DNA of 45,526 bases from Streptomyces amritsarensis. GTDB lineage: Bacteria; Actinomycetota; Actinomycetes; Streptomycetales; Streptomycetaceae. The DNA lies in NCBI RefSeq assembly GCF_001953875.1, contig NZ_MQUR01000035.1:19725-65250 (forward strand), written 5' to 3'. The number at the start of each line of letters is the position of its first letter. The stretch's first letter is position 1. The notes beneath the pieces are model-generated. The model did no database searches. It was not told the DNA's origin and saw only the letters and a program-made list of their open reading frames with translations. The position numbers and the translations under genes were made by a program. Positions 16,301 through 24,937 of this stretch are shown piece by piece.

Positions 16301-16714
16301 GTGCCGAGTACGCCGGATCCTGGTGCACCCGAGTCGGAGCGCGAGGAGCAGGAGTGGCTGAGTAGCAGGAAGGTCGCCAAGCTGTGGCCGGTGCGTGAAG
16401 CGTGGCTGCCGGACGCTGCTCGTCGGGCGGATGTCCGCGTCCGCACGTCGAGCGGGCAGAGCCTGGGCACGTGGGGGTCAGGCCCGACCTCCTACTACTT
16501 TCATGCCGAGGACGTGGGCAGGGCCACACTGGAGTTCGCCGAAGGTCGCATCGACGTCCCGTCAGGCTGGCGCACCGACACGGCCGTTGGCAGGCTGCGG
16601 GAGTTCTGGTTCAAGGTGCTGGTCTACGGTGCGGCGACGGTCGCTGTGGGTGCTGTGGTGGCCGCGGTCCTGGGATGTCTGGCCTTCGTCGTATTCGTTC
16701 TGTCAGTCGAGTAA
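16301..16714 (+). CDS. hypothetical single-pass membrane protein
   Basis: The 137-aa product begins at GTG 16301, behind a strong GAGGGGGGAAAG site. A soluble N-terminal region (Glu-rich PESEREEQEWL, then KLWPVREAWLPDAARRADVRV and YYFHAEDVGRATLEFAEG) precedes one long C-terminal hydrophobic helix (VLVYGAATVAVGAVVAAVLG, then CLAFVVFVLSVE). It looks tail-anchored. I do not recognise the family. The longer frame to 16124 runs into the aminotransferase relic, so the downstream GTG is preferred. Confidence 0.6.
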   Translation: MPSTPDPGAPESEREEQEWLSSRKVAKLWPVREAWLPDAARRADVRVRTSSGQSLGTWGSGPTSYYFHAEDVGRATLEFAEGRIDVPSGWRTDTAVGRLREFWFKVLVYGAATVAVGAVVAAVLGCLAFVVFVLSVE

Positions 16715-16984
16715 CCGACCTCCTTCCGGACCGGGCGTGGCTGATCATCACCGCCCACCCCCAGCTCCGTCCGGCCCGTCCGCTGGCCGAGGACCTCCGC
16801 CGCCCCTTGAGAAGCCCGCCGAGCCCGGCCGACTCACCCCGCCCCGAGTCCGCCGGGTTTGGGAACCCCCGCGCGCACCTACCCTGCCCGGCACGTGCAC
16901 CGAAACCGAACCGGCCAGGCCCCGGCCGGCCCCTCGGCTCGAAGAGCCGGCAGCCCGCCACCCGCTACGACATGGGCAAAACCG
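16715..16984. other. intergenic region, no gene seen
   Basis: These 270 bases are extremely Pro/Arg/Gly-rich in every frame. One short plus-frame stretch (RYDMGKTVRRPETILERDQA, near 16965-17030) looks protein-like, but I cannot connect it to a family. Confidence 0.3.
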
Positions 16985-17127
16985 TCAGACGCCCCGAGAC
17001 CATCCTCGAACGCGACCAGGCCAGACCATAAAGAACAAGGTCAGCTCGCTGGCCGCCTCGTCGCCGGTGACGACGTACCCGAGGGCCTTCCGCCCCCTCT
17101 CTCGATGTTCTTCCTGTGCTTGCCCAT
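16985..17127 (-). pseudogene. small hypothetical gene broken by a frameshift
   Basis: ATG 17127 follows GGAAGGGG and opens MGKHRKNIERGG. Shifting one frame at about 17090 continues with RKALGYVVTGDEAASELTLF and FMVWPGRVRG to a TGA at 16985. Read as one, this makes a plausible peptide of about 47 aa. In the original frame the sequence degenerates to SGTSSPATRRPAS. The single-base shift lies in a G-run. The family is not recognised. Confidence 0.4.
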
Positions 17128-17384
17128 CCGAGCCCCTTCCAGGGTGGGTGCCGGGTCGAACGCCCGGCACGCCAGCCCTACCCGCGCCAAAAGGCGACAA
17201 GCACGCCTCACGGAACCCGGGCGCGGCCGCAGCAAGCCGAGGAAGTCGCCCCGCGCGCCGCCGTGCTGACCGCGGCCGCCACGGTGGTGTCGCCGGTGCC
17301 TGAGGACCAGAACTCTCGATCCCGGCCCACTGGGCATCGGCCAGCACGCTCAAGACAACGACGCACCCCCTCCGCCGCAACGCT

Positions 17385-17696
17385 TCAGAACCCGGCCATG
17401 GACTTGTCGAGCACGCCCCCCAGCGCACCGTAGACGCTGCAGCGAACCGAGTGCCTTGCCATGCGGCGGAGCCCGAACCCCACGATGAACGACAACCCGA
17501 AGAGCCCACCGAGGACCATTACTACGAGCGGGTTGTAGACGAAGTACGCGAAGCACGCGACGCCGGTCCAGACGAGGATCGGCAGGATCGAGCCGCGCAG
17601 CAGCGCCCAGAACCTGATCCGTTCCGGCCCCGACGGCAGCGCACGTTCATGCCACACCTCGATGTGGTTCCTGGTCACACAATGCTCAGGTCGCAT
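17385..17696 (-). CDS. small hypothetical two-helix membrane protein
   Basis: The 103-aa product has two adjacent hydrophobic helices (SILPILVWTGVACFAYFV and PLVVMVLGGLFGLSFIVGF) joined by a short YNPL turn, a basic loop after the second helix (GLRRMARHSVR), and a cytosolic start (MRPEHCVTRNHIEVWHERAL). Codon use is a little less GC-extreme than its neighbours. There is no clear ribosome site before ATG 17696. It is unrecognised and sits between decayed genes, so its function is open. Confidence 0.5.
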   Translation of the reverse strand: MRPEHCVTRNHIEVWHERALPSGPERIRFWALLRGSILPILVWTGVACFAYFVYNPLVVMVLGGLFGLSFIVGFGLRRMARHSVRCSVYGALGGVLDKSMAGF

Positions 17697-17939
17697 GAAG
17701 CCATCACAGCACCCGACAGCTCAGGGCAGTGGGGTGATCCGTAAGGAACTGCCCAGGTGTAGCCGGATCCCAGCCCCAGTGCCTGGGCCAGGATTTCGGC
17801 GGCGGCGCAGTCGTGGCAGGCGTCGGTACCAGGTCGCATCAGGGCGTCGCGCGCGCGACGGGGTGTACCGCTGGGGGTGCAGACCGGTGCTGCCGCGGGT
17901 CGGTGCGGCGGCCTGGTGCGGGCCGTCGCGTGGGCTCAG

Positions 17940-18310
17940 GGGTGCCCGACCTGGCGCCCGGACATCCGCGCGGCGGTCATCTCCCGCACCCGGATCAACC
18001 TGCGCCGCAAGATCGTCAAGCACGCGGCGTTCACCGGCCAGTACCCGATCGCGATCCTGTCCGACTGCGTCGTCTACGCCGCCGGCGGACCGCGCCCCCT
18101 GGAATTCCTGCCCTACCGGGAGGGCAAGCCGCTGCCCGGCGGCTTCAAGCTCGGCAGCAACCCCGGCCTGGTCAAGCACGAGGGTCCAGAGCGTCCTGTG
18201 GGGCGAAGAGGTCCGGGAGAAGTCCAACGTCCCGGAGTTCAACCTCGCCCGGCATCAAGGACGGCAACATCACCGACGCCGACAACGTCGAGCAAGAGAA
18301 CAGGCAGGCG
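17940..18310 (+). pseudogene. tap: telomere-associated protein Tap, C-terminal remnant
   Basis: The frame reads CPTWRPDIRAAVISRTRIN, then RKIVKHAAFTGQYPIAILSD, VVYAAGGPRPLEFLPYREG and LPGGFKLGSNPGLVKHEG. I recognise this as the last quarter of Tap, which recruits the terminal protein Tpg to 3' overhangs of Streptomyces linear replicons. After KHEG the homology continues one frame over (QSVLWGEEVREKSNVPEFNLAR) and then in a third frame (IKDGNITDADN), so there are two frameshifts (near 18183 and 18250). More than two thirds of the N-terminus is absent. It lies directly before the tpg remnant, as in functional tap-tpg operons. Confidence 0.8.
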
Positions 18311-18850
18311 ATGACCACGGAGTTCGGGGACGGCCTGGACCAGGCGGTGCAGAAGGCGTTCACCCGCCCGGCACCCAAGGGTGCGGGCACGCAGATGCGG
18401 TACCTGGTCAAGCAGCTCAAGAAGACAAAGTCGGTCGCCGAGGCGCTCGGCAGCTCGCAGCGGCAGGTGGAGCGGTACGTCGCCGGCCAGGCCAAAAAGC
18501 CGCGGGCCGACCTCGCCACGCGCCTGGAGCGCGAGGTGAAGAAGCGCTGGCCGCAGATCAGGGTCAAGGCCCGCGAGAAGGCGGCGACCACCGGCGGCAT
18601 CGTCATCGACGTCCACGCCGCCTCGGCTACACCGGGGCCCCTATGGACAGCACGGACGAGGCCCGCCTCCGGCACCTCACCGCCGCCCCGCTCCCGCAGC
18701 ACGCCGCTCGCCTCTTCGACGCCCAGCAGCAGGGAGTCAACGAGAACACCCTGCGCCGGCTCACCGCCGAGGCCCTCAAAGAGGTGTACTTCCAGGACGG
18801 TGGCCGCCGTGCCGGCTCCCTCGAGGAGGTCCAGATCAACGACGTCCTGG
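18311..18850 (+). pseudogene. tpg: telomere terminal protein Tpg, frameshifted and 3'-truncated
   Basis: From ATG 18311 the text matches Tpg: LDQAVQKAFTRPAPKGAGTQ, MRYLVKQLKKTKSVAEALG, SSQRQVERYVAGQAKKPRAD and ATTGGIVIDVHA. Tpg is the protein covalently bound to the 5' ends of Streptomyces linear DNA, where it primes end-patching. Near 18618 one base (probably a C of CGCC) is missing. The remainder continues in another frame: GYTGAP, STDEARLRHLTAAPLPQHAA, ALKEVYFQDGGRRAGSLEEV. The extreme C-terminus is replaced by ISL3 transposase sequence from about 18850. It cannot make a normal Tpg as it stands. Confidence 0.85.
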
Positions 18851-18852
18851 CC

Positions 18853-19922
18853 TCGTGGACGTCGAAACCCGCCGTCCAATCGATCTTCTCCCAGACCGGG
18901 AGGCATCCAGTCTGGCGGCGTGGCTCGCCCAGCGGCCAGGCGTCGAGGTGGTCTGCCGGGACCGGGCACCGTTCTTCGCCGAGGGCGCCGCCGCCGGAGC
19001 GCCGCAGGCGGTCCAGGTCGCGGACAGGTGGCACCTATGGCACAACCTGAGCGAAGCCGCCGAGCGGAGTGTTGCCCAGCATCGCCGCTGCCTGCACGTT
19101 CTGACACCCGCGTCACCTGAGTCCCAGCCTGTGACAGGCCCGGCCGCGGGCCAGACCGGGTCGCCATGGCCACGCGGACACCGGTTCGCCGACCGGACCC
19201 GGTCCCGGCACGCAGCCGTGCACGCCCTGCTGAAGGCTGGGCACAGCCAACCCTCGATCCAGCGACAACTCGGGATGACCTGGCGGACCGTCAAACAGTT
19301 CGCCGACGTCGCGAAGCCGGAGGACCTGTTCACCGGCCAATGGCAGAACCGGCCCTCCGTTCTCGACGACTACAAGCCCTACCTGGACGACCGCTGGAAC
19401 GAGGGCTGCACCAACGCCTGGAAACTCTGGGAGGAGATCCTGCCTCTCGGCTACAAAGGCAGCTACCAGCGCGTCTGCGCCTACCTGCACGACAAACGCA
19501 CCTCACCACGGCCGGTGACCGCACGGCCGCCCTCGCCCCGAAGGGTCGCCGGATGGATCCTTCGCCGCCCGGACACCCTCACCGAGTCCGAGCAGATCCA
19601 ACTCAAGTCCGTCCGGACGCACTGCCCCGAACTCGACGCTCTGACCCGCCACGTCCGGTCTTTCGCGACCATGCTCACAGAGCGCCAAGGCGAACGACTT
19701 CCGGACTGGCTCGACGCCGTCCGGCAGGACGACCTCCCCAGCCTCCACACCCTCGCCGCCGGCATCGACTGAGACCGCGATGCCGTCATCGCCAGCCTCA
19801 CCCTGCCCTGGAACTCCGGAGTCGTCGAAGGCCATGTCAACCGGATCAAGATGCTCAAGCGCCAGATGTTCGGCCGCGCAGGCTTCGACCTTCTTCGCAA
19901 ACGGGTCCTGCTCGCCCCGTAG
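18853..19922 (+). pseudogene. ISL3-family transposase, 5'-truncated with internal stop
   Basis: The fragment starts mid-gene at VDVETRRPIDLLPDREASSL. It runs through the ISL3 catalytic region (QVADRWHLWHNLSEAAERSV) to VVEGHVNRIKMLKRQMFGRA and DLLRKRVLLAP, ending TAG at 19922. An in-frame TGA at 19770-19772 replaces the CGA of GIDRD. The zinc-binding N-terminal part and the first catalytic Asp (GVDEYA in the intact copy) are missing. It is similar to the full-length copy at 43407-45224 but on the opposite strand. It abuts tpg, so its insertion or a later deletion removed the end of tpg. Confidence 0.85.
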
Positions 19923-19978
19923 TCCTGTTGTCAGTGCCTGGTGCGAGGATCCGGGCCACCATACGCAGGGAGATCAGC

Positions 19979-20411
19979 ATGGGCACCTGGGATACCGGCC
20001 CTTTCGACAACGACACAGCCGCAGATTTCGCCAAGGCACTCGACGAGGCCGAGCCCGAGGCGCGTGAAGCCCTGATCCGAGGCGTCCTCGTCCGGACGAT
20101 CGACGCAAGCGGCTATCTGACGGAAGCGGAAGAGGGCGGTGGCCGCCGCCGCCTTGATCGCGGCGCAATGCCCGGAAGGCGACCCCGTCGACACGTCCTA
20201 CGGTCCGGAGACACCCATGCCCCTGCTCCCCTCCGACCTGCGCGCACTCGCCGACGAAGCCCTCGCCCGCATCCTCGGCGACGAGGATGGGCCGGCCTCA
20301 AACTGGGTCAACCCGGAGGACTGGAAGCAGTGGCGAGCCATACTCACGCGCCTTCGCGCAGTACTTGCCCCGCCACCCCCTTCCATCGCTCTCTTCGATG
20401 TTCAGCCGTAA
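19979..20411 (+). pseudogene. DUF4259 protein gene with a frameshift
   Basis: ATG 19979 opens MGTWDTGPFDNDTAADFAKA, the signature of DUF4259 proteins, and reads on to DASGYLTEAEE. An extra G near 20133 shifts the frame. The rest is in the next frame: VAAAALIAAQCPEGDP, LPSDLRALADEALARILGDE and ASNWVNPEDWKQWRAILTRL, with a stop at 20411. Without the extra base the protein would be about 143 aa, normal for the family. Its function is unknown, though members sit near toxin/immunity and conjugation genes. Confidence 0.75.
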
Positions 20412-20425
20412 CGGAGCGTCACTCA

Positions 20426-20466
20426 GCACGGAAGTTGAACCAGAACCGCTACTCGCGTACAAAGCC
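20426..20466. repeat. 41-base motif also found beside the intact ISL3 copy
   Basis: The stretch beginning GCACGGAAGTTGAACCAGAA and ending ACAAAGCC aligns without gaps to 45323-45363 (GCACGAAAGCTAAGCCAGAA and so on), with about 30 of 41 bases identical. In the second place it flanks the 5' end of the ISL3 transposase gene. It may be a diverged IS end. The rest of 20412-20679 shows no gene I can support. Confidence 0.35.
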
Positions 20467-20679
20467 GGTGCGAGGCGAGGCGGTAGAAGGCGCCCTTGCC
20501 GGTCTTGTCGGCGAGCTTCTCCAGCAGTGTCGGTAGGTCCGGATATTCGGTCCCGCGGAATAGGCGGCGGGGCAGCCAGCTCAGTTCGACTGCACCCCAG
20601 GCGCGGAGTGGCCGAGCACCGCGGGGAGGCCACGCCGAATCCTGTAGCAACGCCCGCGTTCGCCCCTTACAGTCACCGC

Positions 20680-21075
20680 ATGGCCGCCGAGGACGAGAAC
20701 CCCAGACAGCCCGACATCGCCGCGATGCTCACCGACCAGACCCGCGCCTGCAAGGCAGCACGTGACGCCATCGCCGCCGGTGGCCGGGTGATGGTCTGGG
20801 ACAGCGAGGTGCCCCATTGGATGGTCGCTGGCATCGCTGCGACGCGGCTGAGGCGGTCGTTGAAGATCGGCCTGACGACCCTCGGCCTCGACGAGACCGT
20901 TGAGATCCTGGCCCAGCATCGTGACAAGCACCTGCGCACCGGCATCATCGATGCAGCAGACCGGTCTTGGCACTTCACGCTGTACTTCGACGCCACTGGG
21001 ACCGAGCTCTTGGCGTGCAGCGGCGTCAAACGTGAGCCGCCCTCGAAGATGGGCGGTCAGAGGCTCCAGCTGTAG
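20680..21075 (+). CDS. hypothetical protein
   Basis: The 131-aa product starts at ATG 20680 (MAAEDENPRQPDIAAMLTDQ). It includes MVWDSEVPHWMVAGIAATRL and LDETVEILAQHRDKHLRTGI, and ends KREPPSKMGGQRLQL. There is no ribosome site, but TACAGT lies 9 bases upstream, so a leaderless transcript is plausible. It is soluble with mixed alpha/beta character. I do not recognise the family. Its last 19 bases overlap the end of the convergent gene, which suggests compact, recently joined DNA. Confidence 0.6.
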   Translation: MAAEDENPRQPDIAAMLTDQTRACKAARDAIAAGGRVMVWDSEVPHWMVAGIAATRLRRSLKIGLTTLGLDETVEILAQHRDKHLRTGIIDAADRSWHFTLYFDATGTELLACSGVKREPPSKMGGQRLQL

Positions 21076-21509
21076 AGGCCGCCGCCTGTGTTCACCGCAG
21101 ACGCCGCGAGCCGGGCCACTCCTTGCAGGACGGCCAGTAGATCATCGTCGGTCATATCGTCCCCGTCCTCGGACCAGAGCCGGGTGGTCCAGCGGCCTGC
21201 GAGCTCTTCGAGTTCGGCGGAGGTCGCGTTGGCCAGTGCTCGGGTCAGCCGTTTCGGCAGAGCAAACACCTCAACGCCATCGTTCAAGGGGGCGGTGACC
21301 CACTCCGGCCACGCCCACCGAAGGAGTTGCTCAAGCGGCGGGGCCTCGGCGGAAGGCTCCTCGAAGAACATGTCCCACTCGGCGATGGCACTGTCCGGCT
21401 CGATAAAACGGCAGGTCACAGACTCAAACGCCGCACCAGGTCCCCGCAGGCGCGTGGCAGCGGCGGCTGCGTCGTCGGGGGCGAGGAAGAACACTATGTG
21501 GTGGGCCAT
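21057..21509 (-). CDS. conserved hypothetical protein
   Basis: The 150-aa product starts at ATG 21509 (MAHHIVFFLAPDDAAAAATR). Characteristic stretches are FIEPDSAIAEWDMFFEEPSA, NDGVEVFALPKRLTRALANA, and the Asp-rich DGDDMTDDDLLAVLQGVARL before VNTGGGLYSWSL. I know this as a common Streptomyces hypothetical; its role is unknown. A longer upstream frame to 21602 gives unlikely Arg/Gly/Cys text, so the internal Met is preferred. It overlaps the previous convergent gene at the 3' end. Confidence 0.65.
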   Translation of the reverse strand: MAHHIVFFLAPDDAAAAATRLRGPGAAFESVTCRFIEPDSAIAEWDMFFEEPSAEAPPLEQLLRWAWPEWVTAPLNDGVEVFALPKRLTRALANATSAELEELAGRWTTRLWSEDGDDMTDDDLLAVLQGVARLAASAVNTGGGLYSWSL

Positions 21510-21600
21510 CAGAGCATGATGGCAGCCCGCCAAGCAGACCTCAGTGCCCGAGCCATCCGCGGCACCCCTTGGCCGCCCCACGCCGCGGTAGCCTCTCGCC

Positions 21601-22170
21601 ATGAATCACGGGGAGGGCGCGGACGCGCTGGTTCTGGATGCGCGGGAGATGCTTGCGGCAGGGCAGAGCGATGAGGAAGTCTTCGCCGAGCTAGCCGCGA
21701 GGACAGGTGAGTGGGCCGCCTGTGTGCTAGCCGTGTGCGTGGCCCTGGGGGTGCCCCGGACGGAAGCCGAGGCCCGGCTGCGAGAGGTCGAGCCACTGTT
21801 CGCGGAGTTCGCGGCGGGTGAGGAGGAACTCGTCGCCACCCTTCTCTCCTTCGGGCACGTGTTCATCGTGGACCGGGTACTTGACGAGCACGAGGAGCAC
21901 ATCCGCGACCTGCTGGGAACCGCCGCCGGCGCCCGCGGAGGCTATCCCGGTGGCCTGCTCGGGTGGTTTCGTACTGGCGAGCTCACGAAGATCTTCCTGT
22001 ACTTCGCCAAAACCCGGTTCCGTGACGGGCGGGGCTCACCGCCCGATTTCTGGGCCGCCATGACTACGGCCGGCGAACTACTGGCGAGCAAGGACGGCCA
22101 GGACCAGGCAGAGGTGAAGGCGGGGCTGGAACGTTGTCGCATGCAGGCTGCTGCCGTCACTGGGAGATAG
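21601..22170 (+). CDS. hypothetical protein, mostly helical
   Basis: The 189-aa product begins MNHGEGADALVLDAREMLAA. Its N-terminal 90 residues form amphipathic helices rich in Glu/Ala (EVFAELAARTGEWAACVLAV, EARLREVEPLFAEFAAGEEE), followed by VIVDRVLDEHEEHIRDLLG-type text and LTKIFLYFAKTRFRDGRGSP. There is no signal peptide. No ribosome site is seen; TAGCCT 12 bases upstream could be a -10 box for leaderless mRNA. It ends 2 bases before the convergent zinc-ribbon gene, so one of the two genes may read into the other. The family is not recognised. Confidence 0.6.
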   Translation: MNHGEGADALVLDAREMLAAGQSDEEVFAELAARTGEWAACVLAVCVALGVPRTEAEARLREVEPLFAEFAAGEEELVATLLSFGHVFIVDRVLDEHEEHIRDLLGTAAGARGGYPGGLLGWFRTGELTKIFLYFAKTRFRDGRGSPPDFWAAMTTAGELLASKDGQDQAEVKAGLERCRMQAAAVTGR

Positions 22171-22172
22171 GG

Positions 22173-24614
22173 TCATGATCGACGGGCAACCTCGGCAGCG
22201 TATGCGGTCCTGACGGCCCCGGCGGCCCAGCGCTCGGCAGCTGCGGGGCTGATGCCGAGCAGACGCTGAAGGACCGCTGGCGGCATCTGGGTGCAGAGGT
22301 CAAGCAAGGCCGCGCATCGTCCGGCTTCGGTAGGGAGTCCGATCTTGCGCAGGCGCCGGCCCAGTTGTTTGCTGCCCAGTGGCTTGCCGGGCCTCTGGGT
22401 TGGGAAGAGCCAGGGGGCATTGAGGTCGTTCGACATCACGGCGTGCTGGTGATCGTTGGCGATGTCGACGAGCCGGAGGACCAGGCCGTCGAGGGGTGGT
22501 GGCAGCCTCAGCGGGGTCCTGTTGAGGCGGAGGGCGACGCCGTTCTCGTCGTGAATGACGTGTGCCGTGGTCAGTCGACAGGTCCTCGCCGGGTACTGGC
22601 CATAGAGGAGAACCATCAGTCCGGCGACGCGATCCCTGGTCTCGATGGAGTCGTCGTTCAAGAGTCGCCGGGCGGTCGCCCAGCGTTCGTCGGCGTCCAG
22701 CGGCCCGTGAAAGATCCGCCGCGGCCGGGCCGGGATACTGATCCCGGAGGCGAACTTGCCGCGGACTGCCCAGCGTACGAACGGCCTCGCATCGTAAGGG
22801 CCTTGGTGGTTCTCCGAAGTGAGCCAGAGGTCGACGAGGGGCTGTCGGCAGGTCGCCAGGGTCTCCCCTTGCTCCTTGAGCCAGGTCAGGAAGGCGACGG
22901 CCTTGGCGATCTGGGCCTGGGCGATGTCGCTGGCGTAGGCGGAGATCGGATTTCCGCGGGCTCGCCGCCGGATGCGTGCGATGCGGTCCCAGCGGGCGTA
23001 GGCGGTGATCAGGCGGCGGTCTTCGAGATCTTCGATGGCCGCGGTCTTGTGCTCAATCCATCGTTCCAACCGGGCCATGTACTCATCGCGGACCGGCAGC
23101 ACACCGGCCGAGACCAGGACAGCCCGAAAGTAGTCGACGGCCATGTCCTTCTGGCTGGCCATGCGGGCGTCGAGGGCTTCGTGGGTGAGCTCGCAGGTCC
23201 CGGCGGCAAGATCGGTGACCAGACGGTTGGCCGTCGGCGATTCCCGCAGGTAGAGCAGGGCCCTGCGGGGGTTGAGGTTCAGCAGGGCGTCAGCGACCTG
23301 GTCGAGCTCGGGACGGCGCTCGCCGTCGGGCGGAGTCAGCAGCCTCCGAAGTTGGCGGTCGGCGGCGCATCGCCGGCAGAGACCGAAGTGGAACAGGCGC
23401 TCCACGGTGCCACACTGCTTGCAGGGCTTGTGTGCCTCCGGGGCCTTCTCCCAGCAGTTCTCGCAGATGGGTCCGCGTGCTGTCCGGGCGACGACGCGCA
23501 AAGTACGTCCGCAGTCGGTGCAGGGTTCCCGCTTGTGCGAGCACGTCCGGCACCGGGGTGATTCGGTCCCGGCGAAGAGGCAGGCCCGGATCTTGCCGCA
23601 GGAACCGCACCGGACGACCGGCGGTTTGCGGCAGAGGGCGCATATCGGCCCGTCCGTTGTGCGGGCGGCGACGCTCTCGACTCGACCACAGACAACGCAT
23701 TTCTCCTGGTAGGAGGGTTCCTTGTTGCGGCAGGTGTTGCAGATCGGGGCTCCGGTGTTGTCGCGTCCTGCGACGGGGCGGCTGCGTCCGCACCACTTGC
23801 AGGGCTCGGCTTTGGCGTGGTTGTAGCAGGTTCCGCAGACCCGCAGCAGTTTGATCGAGTGGCTGAGCCGGACGGCGCGGTCGCAGTGCGGACACCTCGG
23901 GGCAGGAACGCCGTCGGCGCCGGCCTCGTGGAGCCGGGTGGCCAGGAGGACGGTCTTGGGCCCATGGTGGTGAGCCTGACCGGCCAGAAGGCCGGGCTGC
24001 TCCTGGAGGTCCCAGAGCAGGCGGCGGGTGACCGACGAGTTCCCTCCGGTGACCTCGTCGATCGCTGTCCGCAACGCGGCCTCGTCGAGTCCCAGGGCCA
24101 GGCCGCAGAGGTGGCCGAGCAGGTCAGCGGCCGGGTCTTCGGTGCACTGGGCCTTGTAGCAAATGCGGCAGACATCCCGTCCGGTGCGGTCGAGGCCGTA
24201 ACGCGGGGTCTCGCCGTTGCCGCAGGTCGTGCAGGACCAGCCCGAACCCGCACCCTTCCGAGTGTTGAAGCCGCTGCATGAGGAACAGATTCTGTGGCCG
24301 GAGCCGTCCGTGTTTCCGAGGGGTCGTAGCCTGCCACAGCGCGAGCAGGGCGGCCGGACGACGCGGACAGCGCCGAGCTCAGTGAGGGCGCGGATGAAGC
24401 GTTCGACCGAGGCCGGGCCTTCGGCCCGGCCGGACGTCAGCAGCTGGGGATCGCCTTCGATGGCATGGGCCAGACGGACCGCGGCCGACTTGGACCGAAC
24501 CGCCTGGCCAATCGCCTTCTGGACAGTCTCCGAGGGCAGATCCGGTTCGGCCGCGGCGACCAGCTCGCAGATCACTACGTGCGGGTCGACGGCGATCCGG
24601 GAAGCCGCGGTCAC
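22173..24614 (-). CDS. large zinc-ribbon protein with degenerate recombinase-like C-terminus
   Basis: The 813-aa product has three parts. Residues 1-89 are helical. Residues 90-416 hold eight CxxC...CxxC zinc ribbons, such as PCSRCG...CSSC, KCVVCGRVESVAARTTDG then CALC, and PCKQCG...CRRC. Ribbons 2 and 3 are separated by a helical insert (about 155-238). From about 545 there is a core-binding-like helical domain (YASDIAQAQIAKAVAFLTWL). It is followed by a fold reminiscent of tyrosine-recombinase catalytic domains (RVAGLMVLLYGQYPARTCRL, then AVLQRLLGISPAAAERWA), where the HxxR His, the LGH His and the nucleophilic Tyr are missing. GTG 24614 overlaps the XRE stop (GTGA). It is probably a DNA-binding accessory of the recombinase encoded two genes upstream. 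Confidence 0.8.
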   Translation of the reverse strand: MTAASRIAVDPHVVICELVAAAEPDLPSETVQKAIGQAVRSKSAAVRLAHAIEGDPQLLTSGRAEGPASVERFIRALTELGAVRVVRPPCSRCGRLRPLGNTDGSGHRICSSCSGFNTRKGAGSGWSCTTCGNGETPRYGLDRTGRDVCRICYKAQCTEDPAADLLGHLCGLALGLDEAALRTAIDEVTGGNSSVTRRLLWDLQEQPGLLAGQAHHHGPKTVLLATRLHEAGADGVPAPRCPHCDRAVRLSHSIKLLRVCGTCYNHAKAEPCKWCGRSRPVAGRDNTGAPICNTCRNKEPSYQEKCVVCGRVESVAARTTDGPICALCRKPPVVRCGSCGKIRACLFAGTESPRCRTCSHKREPCTDCGRTLRVVARTARGPICENCWEKAPEAHKPCKQCGTVERLFHFGLCRRCAADRQLRRLLTPPDGERRPELDQVADALLNLNPRRALLYLRESPTANRLVTDLAAGTCELTHEALDARMASQKDMAVDYFRAVLVSAGVLPVRDEYMARLERWIEHKTAAIEDLEDRRLITAYARWDRIARIRRRARGNPISAYASDIAQAQIAKAVAFLTWLKEQGETLATCRQPLVDLWLTSENHQGPYDARPFVRWAVRGKFASGISIPARPRRIFHGPLDADERWATARRLLNDDSIETRDRVAGLMVLLYGQYPARTCRLTTAHVIHDENGVALRLNRTPLRLPPPLDGLVLRLVDIANDHQHAVMSNDLNAPWLFPTQRPGKPLGSKQLGRRLRKIGLPTEAGRCAALLDLCTQMPPAVLQRLLGISPAAAERWAAGAVRTAYAAEVARRS

Positions 24615-24937
24615 GACCGGGTGATCCGGGCCCGCTTGGGCCGGAAGTCGCCGACGCCAGTGGTCTCAGTGCCGTCCGACGCCTTCCTCGCCCGCGGCCG
24701 GCCTGCGGCGACCGGCTCGATCAAGTCGTCCATCGAGCAGTCGAGGATGTCCAGCAGGGCCATCAGGACCTTGAGGTTGAGCCGTTCCGGAACCTCCACC
24801 ACGAGCCGGTAAACCTGGCTGGCGGACAGGTCGATGCCCCGCTCAGCCAGCAGGGGCCGCAGGTCGGTGGTGGAGAACATCCCCTTCGTGGCCATGACCT
24901 CGCGAAGGTGCCACTTGTAGTCGAGCTTCGCCGTCAT
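24611..24937 (-). CDS. small XRE/Cro-type helix-turn-helix protein
   Basis: The 108-aa product starts at ATG 24937, overlapping the recombinase stop (ATGA), and ends overlapping the start of the zinc-ribbon gene. Residues 8-70 form a Cro-type HTH: LREVMATKGMFSTTDLRPLL, then DLSASQVYRLVVEVPERLNL and LLDILDCSMDDLIEP. A basic tail (GRPRARKASDG, RPKRARITRS) could add DNA contacts. In this operon it may act as an excision-control factor or as the repressor of the upstream palindrome. Both overlaps imply coupled, near-equal synthesis of the three proteins. Confidence 0.8.
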   Translation of the reverse strand: MTAKLDYKWHLREVMATKGMFSTTDLRPLLAERGIDLSASQVYRLVVEVPERLNLKVLMALLDILDCSMDDLIEPVAAGRPRARKASDGTETTGVGDFRPKRARITRS

